Shown: positions 17,278-25,376 of the stretch, one piece after another
Layout of the letters: every line of letters begins with the position of its first letter
Numbering within the stretch: the first letter of the stretch is position 1
Source of the DNA: an uncultured Campylobacter sp.
GTDB taxonomy: Bacteria > Campylobacterota > Campylobacteria > Campylobacterales > Campylobacteraceae
Direction: 5' to 3'
Assembly: GCF_938039205.1 (NCBI RefSeq)
Contig: NZ_CALHVM010000058.1
Coordinates: forward strand, 80,939-144,938
Length of the DNA stretch: 64,000 nucleotides
The notes under the pieces: model-generated
The model's database searches: none
Told to the model about the DNA's origin: nothing
What the model saw: the letters and a program-made list of their open reading frames with translations, nothing else
Program-made: the position numbers and the translations under genes

Positions 17278-17987
17278 TGGAAATTTTCCCTGCGATAGAT
17301 CTGAAAGAGGGCAAGGCGGTTCGGCTTTTTAAAGGCGAAATGAGTAGCGCAAAAGTCTACTCGGACGCGCCGTGGGAGCTAGCTAAAAAATTTGAAGATA
17401 TGGGCGCAAAGTGGCTTCACGTCGTCGATCTTGACGGAGCGTTTGCCGGCGAAGCGGTAAATCTAAAAACCGTAGAAAAAATCGCAAAAGCAGCAAATTT
17501 ACAAATCCAAATCGGCGGCGGGATACGCGATGAAGCGCGAATAAAAAGCTACCTTGATAGCGGCATAACGCGCGTTATCTTGGGCTCGGTAGCGCTAAAG
17601 GATCCGAATTTTACTAAAGAAATGGCTCAAAAATATAGCGTCGCCGTCGGCATAGACGCCAAAGACAGCTTCGTCGCCGTGCAGGGCTGGGCGGAGGTAT
17701 CGCAGATGAGGGCGACCGAGCTAGCGACTAAATTTGCCGGAGCCGGAGTCGAAGCGATAATCTGCACCGATATCTCAAAAGACGGCACCCTTAGCGGCGT
17801 GAACGTGGAATTTACATCGCAAATCGCAAAAGCTAGCGGCATAAATACGATCGCAAGCGGCGGCGTAAAAGATATAGAGGATATTCGGGCGCTAATGCGC
17901 GCGGGAGACGTTTACGGCGCTATCGTAGGCAAGGCGTACTACGAAGGAGCGCTTGATCTAAAAGAGGCCTTTAAGCTGGGCCGATAA
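17277..17987 (+). CDS. hisA: Phosphoribosylformimino-AICAR-ribotide isomerase HisA
   Basis: 236 residues from ATG 17277 (a GTG one codon earlier is also in frame; ATG gives the TGATG junction with hisH). A TIM barrel with catalytic FPAIDLKEGKAVRL at the N-terminus, the phosphate-binding IGGGIRDE, and the second catalytic Asp in CTDISKDGTLSG. It isomerises ProFAR to PRFAR in histidine synthesis, the substrate of HisH-HisF. Last gene before a short promoter region for cheY. Confidence 0.95.
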   Translation: MEIFPAIDLKEGKAVRLFKGEMSSAKVYSDAPWELAKKFEDMGAKWLHVVDLDGAFAGEAVNLKTVEKIAKAANLQIQIGGGIRDEARIKSYLDSGITRVILGSVALKDPNFTKEMAQKYSVAVGIDAKDSFVAVQGWAEVSQMRATELATKFAGAGVEAIICTDISKDGTLSGVNVEFTSQIAKASGINTIASGGVKDIEDIRALMRAGDVYGAIVGKAYYEGALDLKEAFKLGR

Positions 17988-18019
17988 AATTTTAAAGTAA
18001 ATTTAAATATAAAATTTGC

Positions 18020-18025
18020 TAGAAT
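18020..18025 (+). promoter_or_regulatory. Candidate -10 box for cheY-prmA-ftsH
   Basis: TAGAAT in GCTAGAATTGG, about 28 bases before the GTG start of cheY, with the ribosome-binding site AAAGGA at 18040-18045. Confidence 0.45.
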
Positions 18026-18053
18026 TGGACATTTTTTAAAAAAGGATACGATT

Positions 18054-18419
18054 GTGAAAATACTAGTAGTTGACGACAGCTCCACTATGAGAAGAATCAT
18101 AAAAAACACCCTGCAAAGGCTCGGACATCAGGAAATTTTAGAGGCTGAGCACGGAGTCGAAGCGTGGCAAATTTTAGGCCAACATAGCGATATAAACGTG
18201 CTTATCACCGACTGGAATATGCCTGAGATGAACGGCCTTGAGCTAGTAAAAAAAGTCCGCGCCGAGCAAAAATACGTCGATATGCCTATCATCATGGTAA
18301 CGACTGAGGGCGGTAAGGCCGAGGTTATAACCGCGCTAAAAGCAGGTGTCAATAACTACATCGTAAAGCCGTTTACGCCGCAAGTTTTGAAAGAAAAACT
18401 TGAAGACGTCTTAGGCTAA
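18054..18419 (+). CDS. cheY: Chemotaxis response regulator CheY
   Basis: 121 residues from GTG 18054, a stand-alone receiver domain. Acidic pocket Asp7-Asp8, phospho-acceptor Asp53 in ITDWNMPEMNG, the Thr of VTTEGG (83-84), and Lys105 in IVKPFTP. Phospho-CheY binds the flagellar switch to set the direction of rotation. Length and residues equal epsilonproteobacterial CheY. The order cheY-prmA-ftsH is the same as in C. jejuni. Confidence 0.96.
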   Translation: MKILVVDDSSTMRRIIKNTLQRLGHQEILEAEHGVEAWQILGQHSDINVLITDWNMPEMNGLELVKKVRAEQKYVDMPIIMVTTEGGKAEVITALKAGVNNYIVKPFTPQVLKEKLEDVLG

Positions 18420-18431
18420 AAGAGCATAAAT

Positions 18432-19262
18432 TTGAAAGATAAATTTTACGAGCTTGAAGTTCTTTGCTCGCAGGAGCTTCGCGAGCTTTTCGAAGATCTC
18501 GTTTTTTCTTTGGGCGTTACTTGTACACAGGAGACTGCCGGCGGGTTTATCGTGCGGGACGAAGACGAGCTAGACGAAGTGGAATTTGGCCTACGAGAAT
18601 ACGCAAAATCTCTGCAAAATACGCTTGGCCGCGAGATCGAGTTTAAGATAATAAAAAGTCAAAAAGAAAATAAAGACTGGCTAAACGAATACAAAAAAAA
18701 CGTAAGACCGATAGAGATCGGTAAATTTTACATCCACCCAAGCTGGGAAGAGTCTAAAGACGTGTTTGAAAACATCATCATCGATCCCGCGCTTGCCTTT
18801 GGCTCGGGTCACCACGAGAGTACGAGCGCTTGCATAGAGTATCTGCAAAAATACGCATCAAGCTGTATGAGTGCGCTTGACGTGGGTTGCGGAAGTGGGA
18901 TACTAAGCATCGCCCTAGCAAAACTAGGCTGCGTCACGGATGCCTGCGATACTGATGAGCAAGCAGTGCAAAGCTCGCAGAAAAACGCCGAGCTAAACGG
19001 GGTTAAATTTAATCAAATTTGGACCGGTTCGGTGGCGAATTTGGATAAAAAATACGATATCGTCGTCGCAAACATAATCGCCGACGTGATACTAATGCTA
19101 AAAAATGATTTGATAAATTTGCTAAAAGAGGGCTCATATCTGGTTTTAGCAGGTGTTTTGGATAAATACGAAACGCGAATTTTAGAAGCTTTTTCGTCGC
19201 TCAAACTAGTAGAAAGTCAAACCAAAAACGAGTGGAAAAGCTTCGTATTTCAAAAAGCGTAA
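18432..19262 (+). CDS. prmA: Ribosomal protein L11 methyltransferase PrmA
   Basis: 276 residues from TTG 18432. N-terminal L11-binding domain, then a Rossmann methyltransferase with PALAFGSGHHEST, the SAM motif LDVGCGSGILSIA (149-161) and VVANIIADVI. It trimethylates ribosomal protein L11. ftsH starts 18 bases downstream. Confidence 0.93.
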   Translation: MKDKFYELEVLCSQELRELFEDLVFSLGVTCTQETAGGFIVRDEDELDEVEFGLREYAKSLQNTLGREIEFKIIKSQKENKDWLNEYKKNVRPIEIGKFYIHPSWEESKDVFENIIIDPALAFGSGHHESTSACIEYLQKYASSCMSALDVGCGSGILSIALAKLGCVTDACDTDEQAVQSSQKNAELNGVKFNQIWTGSVANLDKKYDIVVANIIADVILMLKNDLINLLKEGSYLVLAGVLDKYETRILEAFSSLKLVESQTKNEWKSFVFQKA

Positions 19263-19280
19263 AATAATTTAAGGAACGTA

Positions 19281-21209
19281 ATGGATAACAGAAAAAATGA
19301 TGATAAAAATTTAAATAACGGTGGAAATAATTTTTTTAATAAAAATCCGATTTTGATTTTCGCCATTTTTGCTATCGTGATAGTGATAGCATTTCGTGGG
19401 CTTGGAGGCGGCGAGATGGACGGCACGCTACTAGGGCAGAGCGCGGCCGGCTCGAAAAGCACCTCGTATTCCGAGATAAAAGAGATGATAAAAAACAAGC
19501 AAGTAGCGCAGGTTGGCATCTCCGAAACCTCGATAAAAGCCGTTGATAACGGCGGCAGAACGTACTTTGCCAAAAGAGTAAATGACCCGACGCTAGTGCC
19601 GATTTTGGAGGAGCAAAAGATCCCTTATGGAGCGTATAGCGAGACGAACTGGTTTACCGAAATGCTCTTTTCGTGGATACTTCCTATTTTTATTTTCTTT
19701 GGAATTTGGATGTTTTTGGCTAGCCGTATGCAACGAAATATGGGCGGCGGTATCCTTGGGATGGGGAGCTCTAAAAAGCTAGTAAACTCGGAAAAACCGA
19801 AGGTTAAATTTGCCGACGTGGCGGGCGTGCAGGAAGCAAAAGAAGAAGTTAAAGAGATCGTGGATTTCCTAAAGCATCCGGATAGATATATAAATTTGGG
19901 CGCCAAAATCCCAAAAGGCGTGCTTTTGGTAGGACCTCCGGGCACTGGTAAAACCTTACTCGCAAAGGCCGTCGCTGGCGAAGCGGATGTACCGTTTTTC
20001 TCGGTTTCTGGATCAAGCTTTATCGAGATGTTTGTCGGCGTGGGTGCTAGCCGCGTGAGAGATCTTTTTGAAAATGCGAAAAAAGAAGCTCCGGCGATCG
20101 TTTTTATAGATGAGATTGACGCTATCGGCAAGAGCCGCGCAGCTAGCGGAATGATCGGCGGAAACGACGAGCGCGAGCAAACGCTAAACCAGCTTTTAGC
20201 CGAGATGGACGGCTTTAGCTCGGATGCGTCGCCCGTTATCGTACTTGCCGCAACCAACCGTCCGGAGGTGCTTGACGCCGCGCTTTTAAGGCCGGGTAGA
20301 TTTGACAGGCAGGTGCTTGTCGATAAGCCTGATTTTAAAGGCAGGATCGAAATTTTACGCGTGCATATAAAAGATATTAAGCTTGACCATAGCGTTAGTA
20401 TCGAGGATATCGCGCGTATGACAGCAGGTCTTGCGGGAGCGGATCTTGCAAACATCATAAACGAAGCCGCCCTGCTAGCAGGCAGAAAAGAAAAAGGCAA
20501 AGTCGAGCAGGCTGACTTGCTAGAGGCCGTCGAGCGAGCGATCGCTGGTCTTGAGAAAAAATCTCGCCGTATAAATCCGAAAGAAAAGCGCATCGTGGCC
20601 TATCACGAGAGCGGACACGCGCTCATAGCAGAGACTACCAAAGGCGCAAACAGAGTCACCAAGGTATCGATCATACCGCGCGGACTTGCGGCGCTTGGTT
20701 ACACGCTTCATACGCCTGAAGAGAATAAATTTATGATGCAGCGTCACGAGTTAATGGCTGAAGTGGACGTGCTTCTAGCTGGACGTGCAGCTGAAGAGGT
20801 CTTTATAAAAGAGATTTCAACCGGTGCTGGTAACGACCTAGAGCGCGCGACCGATATACTTCGCTCGATGATCTCGATATATGGCATGAGCGATATCGCT
20901 GGACTTATGGTGCTTGAAAAACGCCGCAGTACTTTCCTGGCTGGCGGTCAGGCCGATAGGGACTATAGCGATAAAACGGCGGAAAAAGTGGATGAATTTA
21001 TCAAAACCACGCTTGATGAGCGCTATAAACACGTGCTTGAGACGCTGAGAACTTACGGTGACGCGATAGAAAAGATGGTTGAAGCGCTTTACGAAGAGGA
21101 AACTATCGAGGGCGCGAAGGTTAGAGAGATCATCGCAAACTACGAAAAAGAGCGCGGCATGCCTAGCAGGCTCGTAAATTTAGAAGAAAACAAAGAGGAA
21201 CAAGCGTAA
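19281..21209 (+). CDS. ftsH: ATP-dependent zinc metalloprotease FtsH
   Basis: 642 residues. Membrane helices at about 22-39 and 127-147 flank a short periplasmic domain. The AAA domain has Walker A GPPGTGKT (218-225), Walker B IVFIDEIDAIG and the second-region NRPEVLDAALLRPGRFDRQV. The peptidase domain has the zinc motif HESGH at 442-446. It degrades misfolded membrane proteins and short-lived regulators at the inner membrane. RBS AAGGAA before the ATG. Confidence 0.97.
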   Translation: MDNRKNDDKNLNNGGNNFFNKNPILIFAIFAIVIVIAFRGLGGGEMDGTLLGQSAAGSKSTSYSEIKEMIKNKQVAQVGISETSIKAVDNGGRTYFAKRVNDPTLVPILEEQKIPYGAYSETNWFTEMLFSWILPIFIFFGIWMFLASRMQRNMGGGILGMGSSKKLVNSEKPKVKFADVAGVQEAKEEVKEIVDFLKHPDRYINLGAKIPKGVLLVGPPGTGKTLLAKAVAGEADVPFFSVSGSSFIEMFVGVGASRVRDLFENAKKEAPAIVFIDEIDAIGKSRAASGMIGGNDEREQTLNQLLAEMDGFSSDASPVIVLAATNRPEVLDAALLRPGRFDRQVLVDKPDFKGRIEILRVHIKDIKLDHSVSIEDIARMTAGLAGADLANIINEAALLAGRKEKGKVEQADLLEAVERAIAGLEKKSRRINPKEKRIVAYHESGHALIAETTKGANRVTKVSIIPRGLAALGYTLHTPEENKFMMQRHELMAEVDVLLAGRAAEEVFIKEISTGAGNDLERATDILRSMISIYGMSDIAGLMVLEKRRSTFLAGGQADRDYSDKTAEKVDEFIKTTLDERYKHVLETLRTYGDAIEKMVEALYEEETIEGAKVREIIANYEKERGMPSRLVNLEENKEEQA

Positions 21210-21213
21210 AGAT

Positions 21214-21858
21214 ATGCAAAACATCGGGCTAATCGCAAAACAGGGCTACAAATACGTTTTCGTTTTAGGGCTTTTGCTTTTGCTTGCGCTGTTTTTGGGC
21301 GTGTGTCAAATTTTATTCTTCATGCTTTTTGCGCTTTGCGTATTTTGGTTTAGAAACCCAGAGCGAGCGCTAGGAAGCGACGATGCTTACGCCATGCTTA
21401 GCCCGATCGACGGTAAGATCAAAAGCATAGATAAAATTTACTATTTTGACACGCAGTGTGTAGCCATAACTATCCGCAAGGGCGTATTTGACGCGGGCGC
21501 GCTCAGAGCTCCTTGCGATATGGAGCTTTTGGAAGTCAAACAAAGGCACGGACTTTTTTTGTGTAACGCCATGGAAGCTTCTAAAAATTTAAACGAGCGA
21601 GCCTTGTTCGTATGTAAAAATTTAAACAACAAATTTGCGATCCGCATCATCGCCGGGCCTCTTAGTAAGGGTATTTCATTTGAAAATTTTAGCCACTTAA
21701 AAGCGGGCAGGAGATTTGGTTTTTTAAGTAGCGGCGAGGTGGTTTTGATACTGCCCACAAATACGAGAATAAGCGTTAGTGTTGGCGAAAAAGTGGCAAG
21801 CGCAGGCATTTTAGGGTTTTTTAGCTACGAGGAAAAAGATGCAAGACAATCAGCATAA
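21214..21858 (+). CDS. Phosphatidylserine decarboxylase-like protein, atypical active site
   Basis: 214 residues in the position of C. jejuni Cj1115c between ftsH and pssA. Two N-terminal hydrophobic segments, FWFRNPERAL and the conserved SPIDGKI (Asp66) fit the short PSD family. By eye, two hallmarks are missing. The His-containing FDVHxxRAP loop reads FDAGALRAP (92-100), and the self-cleavage site usually read as GERFGxIRFGS aligns with GRRFGFLSSGE (166-175), with no Gly-Ser. It may still cleave at Ser-Ser, or may have another function. It overlaps pssA by 20 bases. Confidence 0.7.
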   Translation: MQNIGLIAKQGYKYVFVLGLLLLLALFLGVCQILFFMLFALCVFWFRNPERALGSDDAYAMLSPIDGKIKSIDKIYYFDTQCVAITIRKGVFDAGALRAPCDMELLEVKQRHGLFLCNAMEASKNLNERALFVCKNLNNKFAIRIIAGPLSKGISFENFSHLKAGRRFGFLSSGEVVLILPTNTRISVSVGEKVASAGILGFFSYEEKDARQSA

Positions 21859-22618
21859 ACTTCAGTTAATGTACATTTTGCCGAATTTATTCACGGCGGC
21901 TTCGGCGTTTTTGGGTATCATTAGTATCATCGTCTCCGTGCGCGGCTACATAGCGGCTAGCGCGGGTTTGGTCGAGGAGGCCAACGGCTATTTTTTCAAG
22001 GCTATTATTTACATAGTTTTATCGCTATTTTTGGACGGACTTGACGGACGCGTAGCTAGGCTAACTAAAACCACGTCTAAATTTGGCGTAGAATTTGACA
22101 GTCTTGCCGACGTGATAGCTTTCGGCGTCGCGCCTGCGATGCTTTTTTACTTTACAGTCGGACATAGCTTTGGACGTTTGGGTTCGCTTGTCGCAGCACT
22201 GTTCGTAGTTTTTGGCGCTATTAGACTTGCACGCTTTAACGTAATGACCGGCACCTATGAGCCGTCTGTTTTTATCGGCCTTCCGATACCTACGGCCGCT
22301 ATAGTTTCTGCATTTTGGGTCGGGCTGAGCTTAGAGTATGATTTTACTAGAAGCGCCGAGTGGTTTTTGCTGTTTTTGCAAATTTTGCTCTCTATTTTGA
22401 TGGTAAGCAACATTCGTTACCCGAGCTTTAAAAAAGTAGATCTCAAAAGGGCTGACTTTTTGCGCATCTTAGTCGGACTTACGGTTGCGTTTTCGGCTAT
22501 TTACGTTTGCCCCATCGAAGCGGTTACGACTTTAATGAGCGTTTATGTTTCTTACGGTATAATCAGATACGTTTTTATGAGACTTAAAAACAAAAAAATC
22601 CAAAAGGAGAGCGAATGA
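21839..22618 (+). CDS. pssA: CDP-diacylglycerol-serine O-phosphatidyltransferase PssA
   Basis: 259 residues, a CDP-alcohol phosphatidyltransferase with six or more membrane segments. The family signature D-G-x2-A-R-x8-G-x3-D-x3-D is complete from Asp69 to Asp91. It makes phosphatidylserine from CDP-diacylglycerol and serine in the inner membrane. Its stop codon overlaps the start of the leu leader peptide as ATGA, so leader translation may be coupled to pssA. Confidence 0.92.
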   Translation: MQDNQHKLQLMYILPNLFTAASAFLGIISIIVSVRGYIAASAGLVEEANGYFFKAIIYIVLSLFLDGLDGRVARLTKTTSKFGVEFDSLADVIAFGVAPAMLFYFTVGHSFGRLGSLVAALFVVFGAIRLARFNVMTGTYEPSVFIGLPIPTAAIVSAFWVGLSLEYDFTRSAEWFLLFLQILLSILMVSNIRYPSFKKVDLKRADFLRILVGLTVAFSAIYVCPIEAVTTLMSVYVSYGIIRYVFMRLKNKKIQKESE

Positions 22619-22671
22619 ACGGCAACGTCAAATTTAACGCATTTTTCTCCCTACTTCTGCTGCTGCGCTAA
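22615..22671 (+). CDS. leuL: Putative leu leader peptide (attenuation control of leuA)
   Basis: An 18-codon ORF too short for ordinary gene calling, with a strong ribosome-binding site (AAAAGGAGA, 22601-22609) 5 bases before its ATG. The peptide is MNGNVKFNAFFSLLLLLR: five consecutive Leu codons (CTA CTT CTG CTG CTG) right before the end. The stop codon lies in a small hairpin (GCTGC at 22662-22666 pairs with GCAGC at 22672-22676), and leuA starts 70 bases later. This is the design of amino-acid attenuators such as E. coli leuL: ribosomes stalled for Leu-tRNA would change the downstream RNA fold. No classic U-tract terminator is seen, so control could act on leuA translation instead. Confidence 0.75.
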   Translation: MNGNVKFNAFFSLLLLLR

Positions 22672-22741
22672 GCAGCGACTGTTTCACACCCTAATAATCA
22701 AATTTATACCATACGAACTAAAACTCCAAAAAGGATAAAAA

Positions 22742-24259
22742 ATGAACAATGATAAAATAATAATATTTGATACGACTTTACGAGACGGCGAGCAAAGCCC
22801 TGGTGCCTCGATGAATACCGAGGAGAAAATCCGTATCGCGCGCCAGTTGGAGCGCCTAAACGTGGACGTCATGGAGGTCGGTTTTGCTGCGGCTAGTAGG
22901 GGCGATTTTGACGCGATACATCAGATCGCCAAGCAGGCCTCAAACGCCTCCATCTGTTCGCTCGCCCGCGCCGTGGACGGCGATATAAAGGCCGCCGGAG
23001 AGGCTATCGCGCCTGCTAAAAACAGACGCATCCACACCTTTATCGCTACAAGCCCGATCCATATGGAGTTTAAGCTAAAAATGGCTCCCGATGAAGTAAT
23101 CAGACGCGCCGTAAAAGCCGTAGAATACGCCAAAACATTTTGCGACGACGTGGAGTTTAGTTGCGAGGACGCATGCAGGAGCGAGATGAGCTTTTTAAAA
23201 GAAATTTGTGACGCCGCTATAAACGCCGGAGCAAAAACGATCAACATCCCAGACACCGTGGGGTATCTATATCCCGAGGAGATTACCGCTCGCATAGGAG
23301 AAATGGTTAAATTTATAAACGGTCGCGCGGTCGTTTCGGTGCATAATCACAACGACCTAGGCCTAGCTACGGCAAACTCGCTAGCCGCGATAAAAGCGGG
23401 CGCCAGGCAGGTCGAGTGTACGTTAAACGGCATCGGCGAGCGTGCGGGAAATGCCGCGCTTGAAGAGATCGTAATGGCGATAAAGACGCGCCAAGATATA
23501 TTCGCACCGCTTTATACCGACATCGTTTGCAAGGAAATTTATCCTAGCTCGCGCCTGCTATCGGGCATCATCGGCATCGAGCCTCAACCAAACAAAGCCA
23601 TCGTTGGCAAAAATGCCTTCGCTCACGAAAGCGGCATCCATCAAGACGGCGTACTAAAGCACAAAGAGACCTACGAGATCATCAGCGCGGAGAGTATCGG
23701 GCTAGATAAAAACTCGCTCGTGCTTGGCAAGCACTCGGGCCGCCATGCCTTTAAAGATAAGCTAATCAGCCTTGGCTTTGAGTTAGAAGATAGCGCGTTA
23801 AACGAGGCGTTTGAGAAATTTAAGGCGCTTGCGGATAAGAAAAAAGAGATCTTTGATGATGATTTGCGCGCGCTAGTCACGAGCGAGATCATCAAGATCC
23901 CTGAGGTTTTCGAGTTCTTGACGCTTACGCAAAACAGCTGCAACAAAGGCCTAAGCAGCGCGGCGATCACGCTTCGTTACGCCGACGAGATCAAGAGCGA
24001 CGCGGCGCTAGGCAACGGTACGGTGGACGCGATATTTAAGGTCATCGACCGCCTAAGCGGCATCCACGGCGTGCTCAAGGATTACAAGGTTAGCGCCGTT
24101 TCTCAGGGCAAGGATGCGCTGGCAAATGTCGTAGTAAAGGTCGAATTTGACGGTAAAACCATCATCGGTCACGGACTTGATATCGATACGATGACGGCGA
24201 GCGCTAGAGCGTATATAGGTGCGCTAAACAGCTACGTAAAAATCACTGCGACAAAGTAA
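22742..24259 (+). CDS. leuA: 2-isopropylmalate synthase LeuA
   Basis: 505 residues. It condenses 2-ketoisovalerate and acetyl-CoA, the committed and leucine-inhibited step of leucine synthesis. The TIM-barrel N-terminus has TTLRDGEQSPGA (catalytic Arg14, metal-binding Asp15) and metal-binding His201 and His203 in VHNHNDLGLA. GIHQDGVLK lies in the linker, and a C-terminal regulatory domain runs from about 390. RBS AAGGAT precedes the ATG. A 123-base leader with a Leu-rich peptide lies upstream; a terminator follows. Confidence 0.96.
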   Translation: MNNDKIIIFDTTLRDGEQSPGASMNTEEKIRIARQLERLNVDVMEVGFAAASRGDFDAIHQIAKQASNASICSLARAVDGDIKAAGEAIAPAKNRRIHTFIATSPIHMEFKLKMAPDEVIRRAVKAVEYAKTFCDDVEFSCEDACRSEMSFLKEICDAAINAGAKTINIPDTVGYLYPEEITARIGEMVKFINGRAVVSVHNHNDLGLATANSLAAIKAGARQVECTLNGIGERAGNAALEEIVMAIKTRQDIFAPLYTDIVCKEIYPSSRLLSGIIGIEPQPNKAIVGKNAFAHESGIHQDGVLKHKETYEIISAESIGLDKNSLVLGKHSGRHAFKDKLISLGFELEDSALNEAFEKFKALADKKKEIFDDDLRALVTSEIIKIPEVFEFLTLTQNSCNKGLSSAAITLRYADEIKSDAALGNGTVDAIFKVIDRLSGIHGVLKDYKVSAVSQGKDALANVVVKVEFDGKTIIGHGLDIDTMTASARAYIGALNSYVKITATK

Positions 24260-24289
24260 AATTCGAGCGGTTTGACCGCGTTTCTTAGT

Positions 24290-24321
24290 AAATTTAAGGC
24301 TCGGATTCGGGCCTTAAATTT
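24290..24321 (+). terminator. Hairpin after leuA
   Basis: Perfect 11-base inverted repeat AAATTTAAGGC / GCCTTAAATTT with a 10-base loop, 30 bases after the leuA stop, followed by an A/T-rich stretch. It marks the likely end of the long run of co-directional genes. Confidence 0.6.
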
Positions 24322-24422
24322 GTAAAATTTAACCTTTAAATTCGGCTTGTTTTAAAATCAACAAAAATACAAAACTCAAATTTAAACCTTCTCGCATTTA
24401 CCGCCGCGCCATTAAAATTTGC

Positions 24423-24428
24423 TATAAT
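24423..24428 (+). promoter_or_regulatory. Candidate -10 box for the VWA protein gene
   Basis: Consensus TATAAT in GCTATAATCA, 26 bases before the ATG, with AAAGGAGA at 24443-24450 as ribosome-binding site. Confidence 0.6.
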
Positions 24429-24454
24429 CAAACCAAATTTTCAAAGGAGAAAAT

Positions 24455-25153
24455 ATGAAAAAAATCGCGTTTTTGTTGATGATTATCGGGGCTTTTGCGT
24501 TTGCTAAAAGCGAGGAAGCGCCGCAAAAATCTGAGCCAAAGCAGCTTGAGATGGTGCTGATCCTGGATAAATCAGGCTCTATGAGCGGGCTTGAGAGCGA
24601 TACTATCGGCGGCTTTAACTCGATGATCGACAAGCAAAAAGAAGCGGGCGTGGACGCCAAGGTAACTACGGTGCTTTTTGATACGAATTTTAAGACGCTG
24701 CACGATAGAGCCGATATCAAAAAGGTCGAGAAGTTAACGAGTAAAGACTACGTCGCAGGCGGCAACACCGCGCTACTAGACGCTGTGGGCGATACGATAA
24801 ATAAAATCTCAAAAGTCGAGGATATCTATGCTAAAAACAGAGCCGTGCTTTTCGTGATCGTAACCGACGGGCAAGAAAATTCGAGCAGGGAGTACTCAAA
24901 GGCGCAGATCAAAAAAATGATAAGCGACAAGCAGGAAAAATACGACTGGGAGTTTATATTTTTGGGTGCGAACATCGATGCGGTTAGCGAGGCACAGAGC
25001 CTAGGCATAAAGGGTACGAACGCGGTGAAATACAAAAACAGCAGCGAGGGCGTACAGAAAAACTTTGAGGCTGCTGCCGAGATGTCTAAAGATATGGCGA
25101 TGGATAAAAAATCAAGCTCAAAATGGCGCGAAAAGGTGCTTGAGGATAAGTAA
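24455..25153 (+). CDS. Secreted von Willebrand factor A domain protein
   Basis: 232 residues with a signal peptide (about 1-17) and one VWA domain. The metal-ion-dependent adhesion site is complete: DKSGS with Asp38, Ser40 and Ser42, Thr105 in GGNTALLDA, and Asp138 in VTDGQENSS. It is probably periplasmic and binds a protein partner; no partner gene is next to it. Similar small VWA proteins are found singly in many bacteria without known role. It stands alone between its own promoter and a hairpin shared with the convergent pflB. Confidence 0.8.
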   Translation: MKKIAFLLMIIGAFAFAKSEEAPQKSEPKQLEMVLILDKSGSMSGLESDTIGGFNSMIDKQKEAGVDAKVTTVLFDTNFKTLHDRADIKKVEKLTSKDYVAGGNTALLDAVGDTINKISKVEDIYAKNRAVLFVIVTDGQENSSREYSKAQIKKMISDKQEKYDWEFIFLGANIDAVSEAQSLGIKGTNAVKYKNSSEGVQKNFEAAAEMSKDMAMDKKSSSKWREKVLEDK

Positions 25154-25244
25154 AATTTGGCTTTAGGCGCGGCTTAGTGCCGTGCTTAAATTTGCGGTTA
25201 TTTTTTAAAATAGCTAGTCATAGCACAAAGTGTAGCAGGGCGAT

Positions 25245-25286
25245 CAAATTTGACGAGGCGAGTTATTTTTGCTTCTCGTCAAATTT
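25245..25286. terminator. Long inverted repeat between VWA gene and pflB
   Basis: A perfect 12-base inverted repeat (AAATTTGACGAG at 25246-25257 with CTCGTCAAATTT at 25275-25286) and a 17-base loop. Lying between convergent genes, it can act as a two-way terminator, though no clean T-run follows on the plus side. Confidence 0.45.
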
Positions 25287-25376
25287 AACAAAGCAGCTTC
25301 GCTTCGGTGCTATTAATCCATAAAAATTATTCGGGCGACTTTGCGACGAGTTTATCGCCGTATCGCCCGCATAAAA

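Noticed and set aside
19625..20593. 322-codon minus-strand frame in ftsH
   Set aside because: Shadow frame opposite a highly conserved gene; serine-rich product with no family features.
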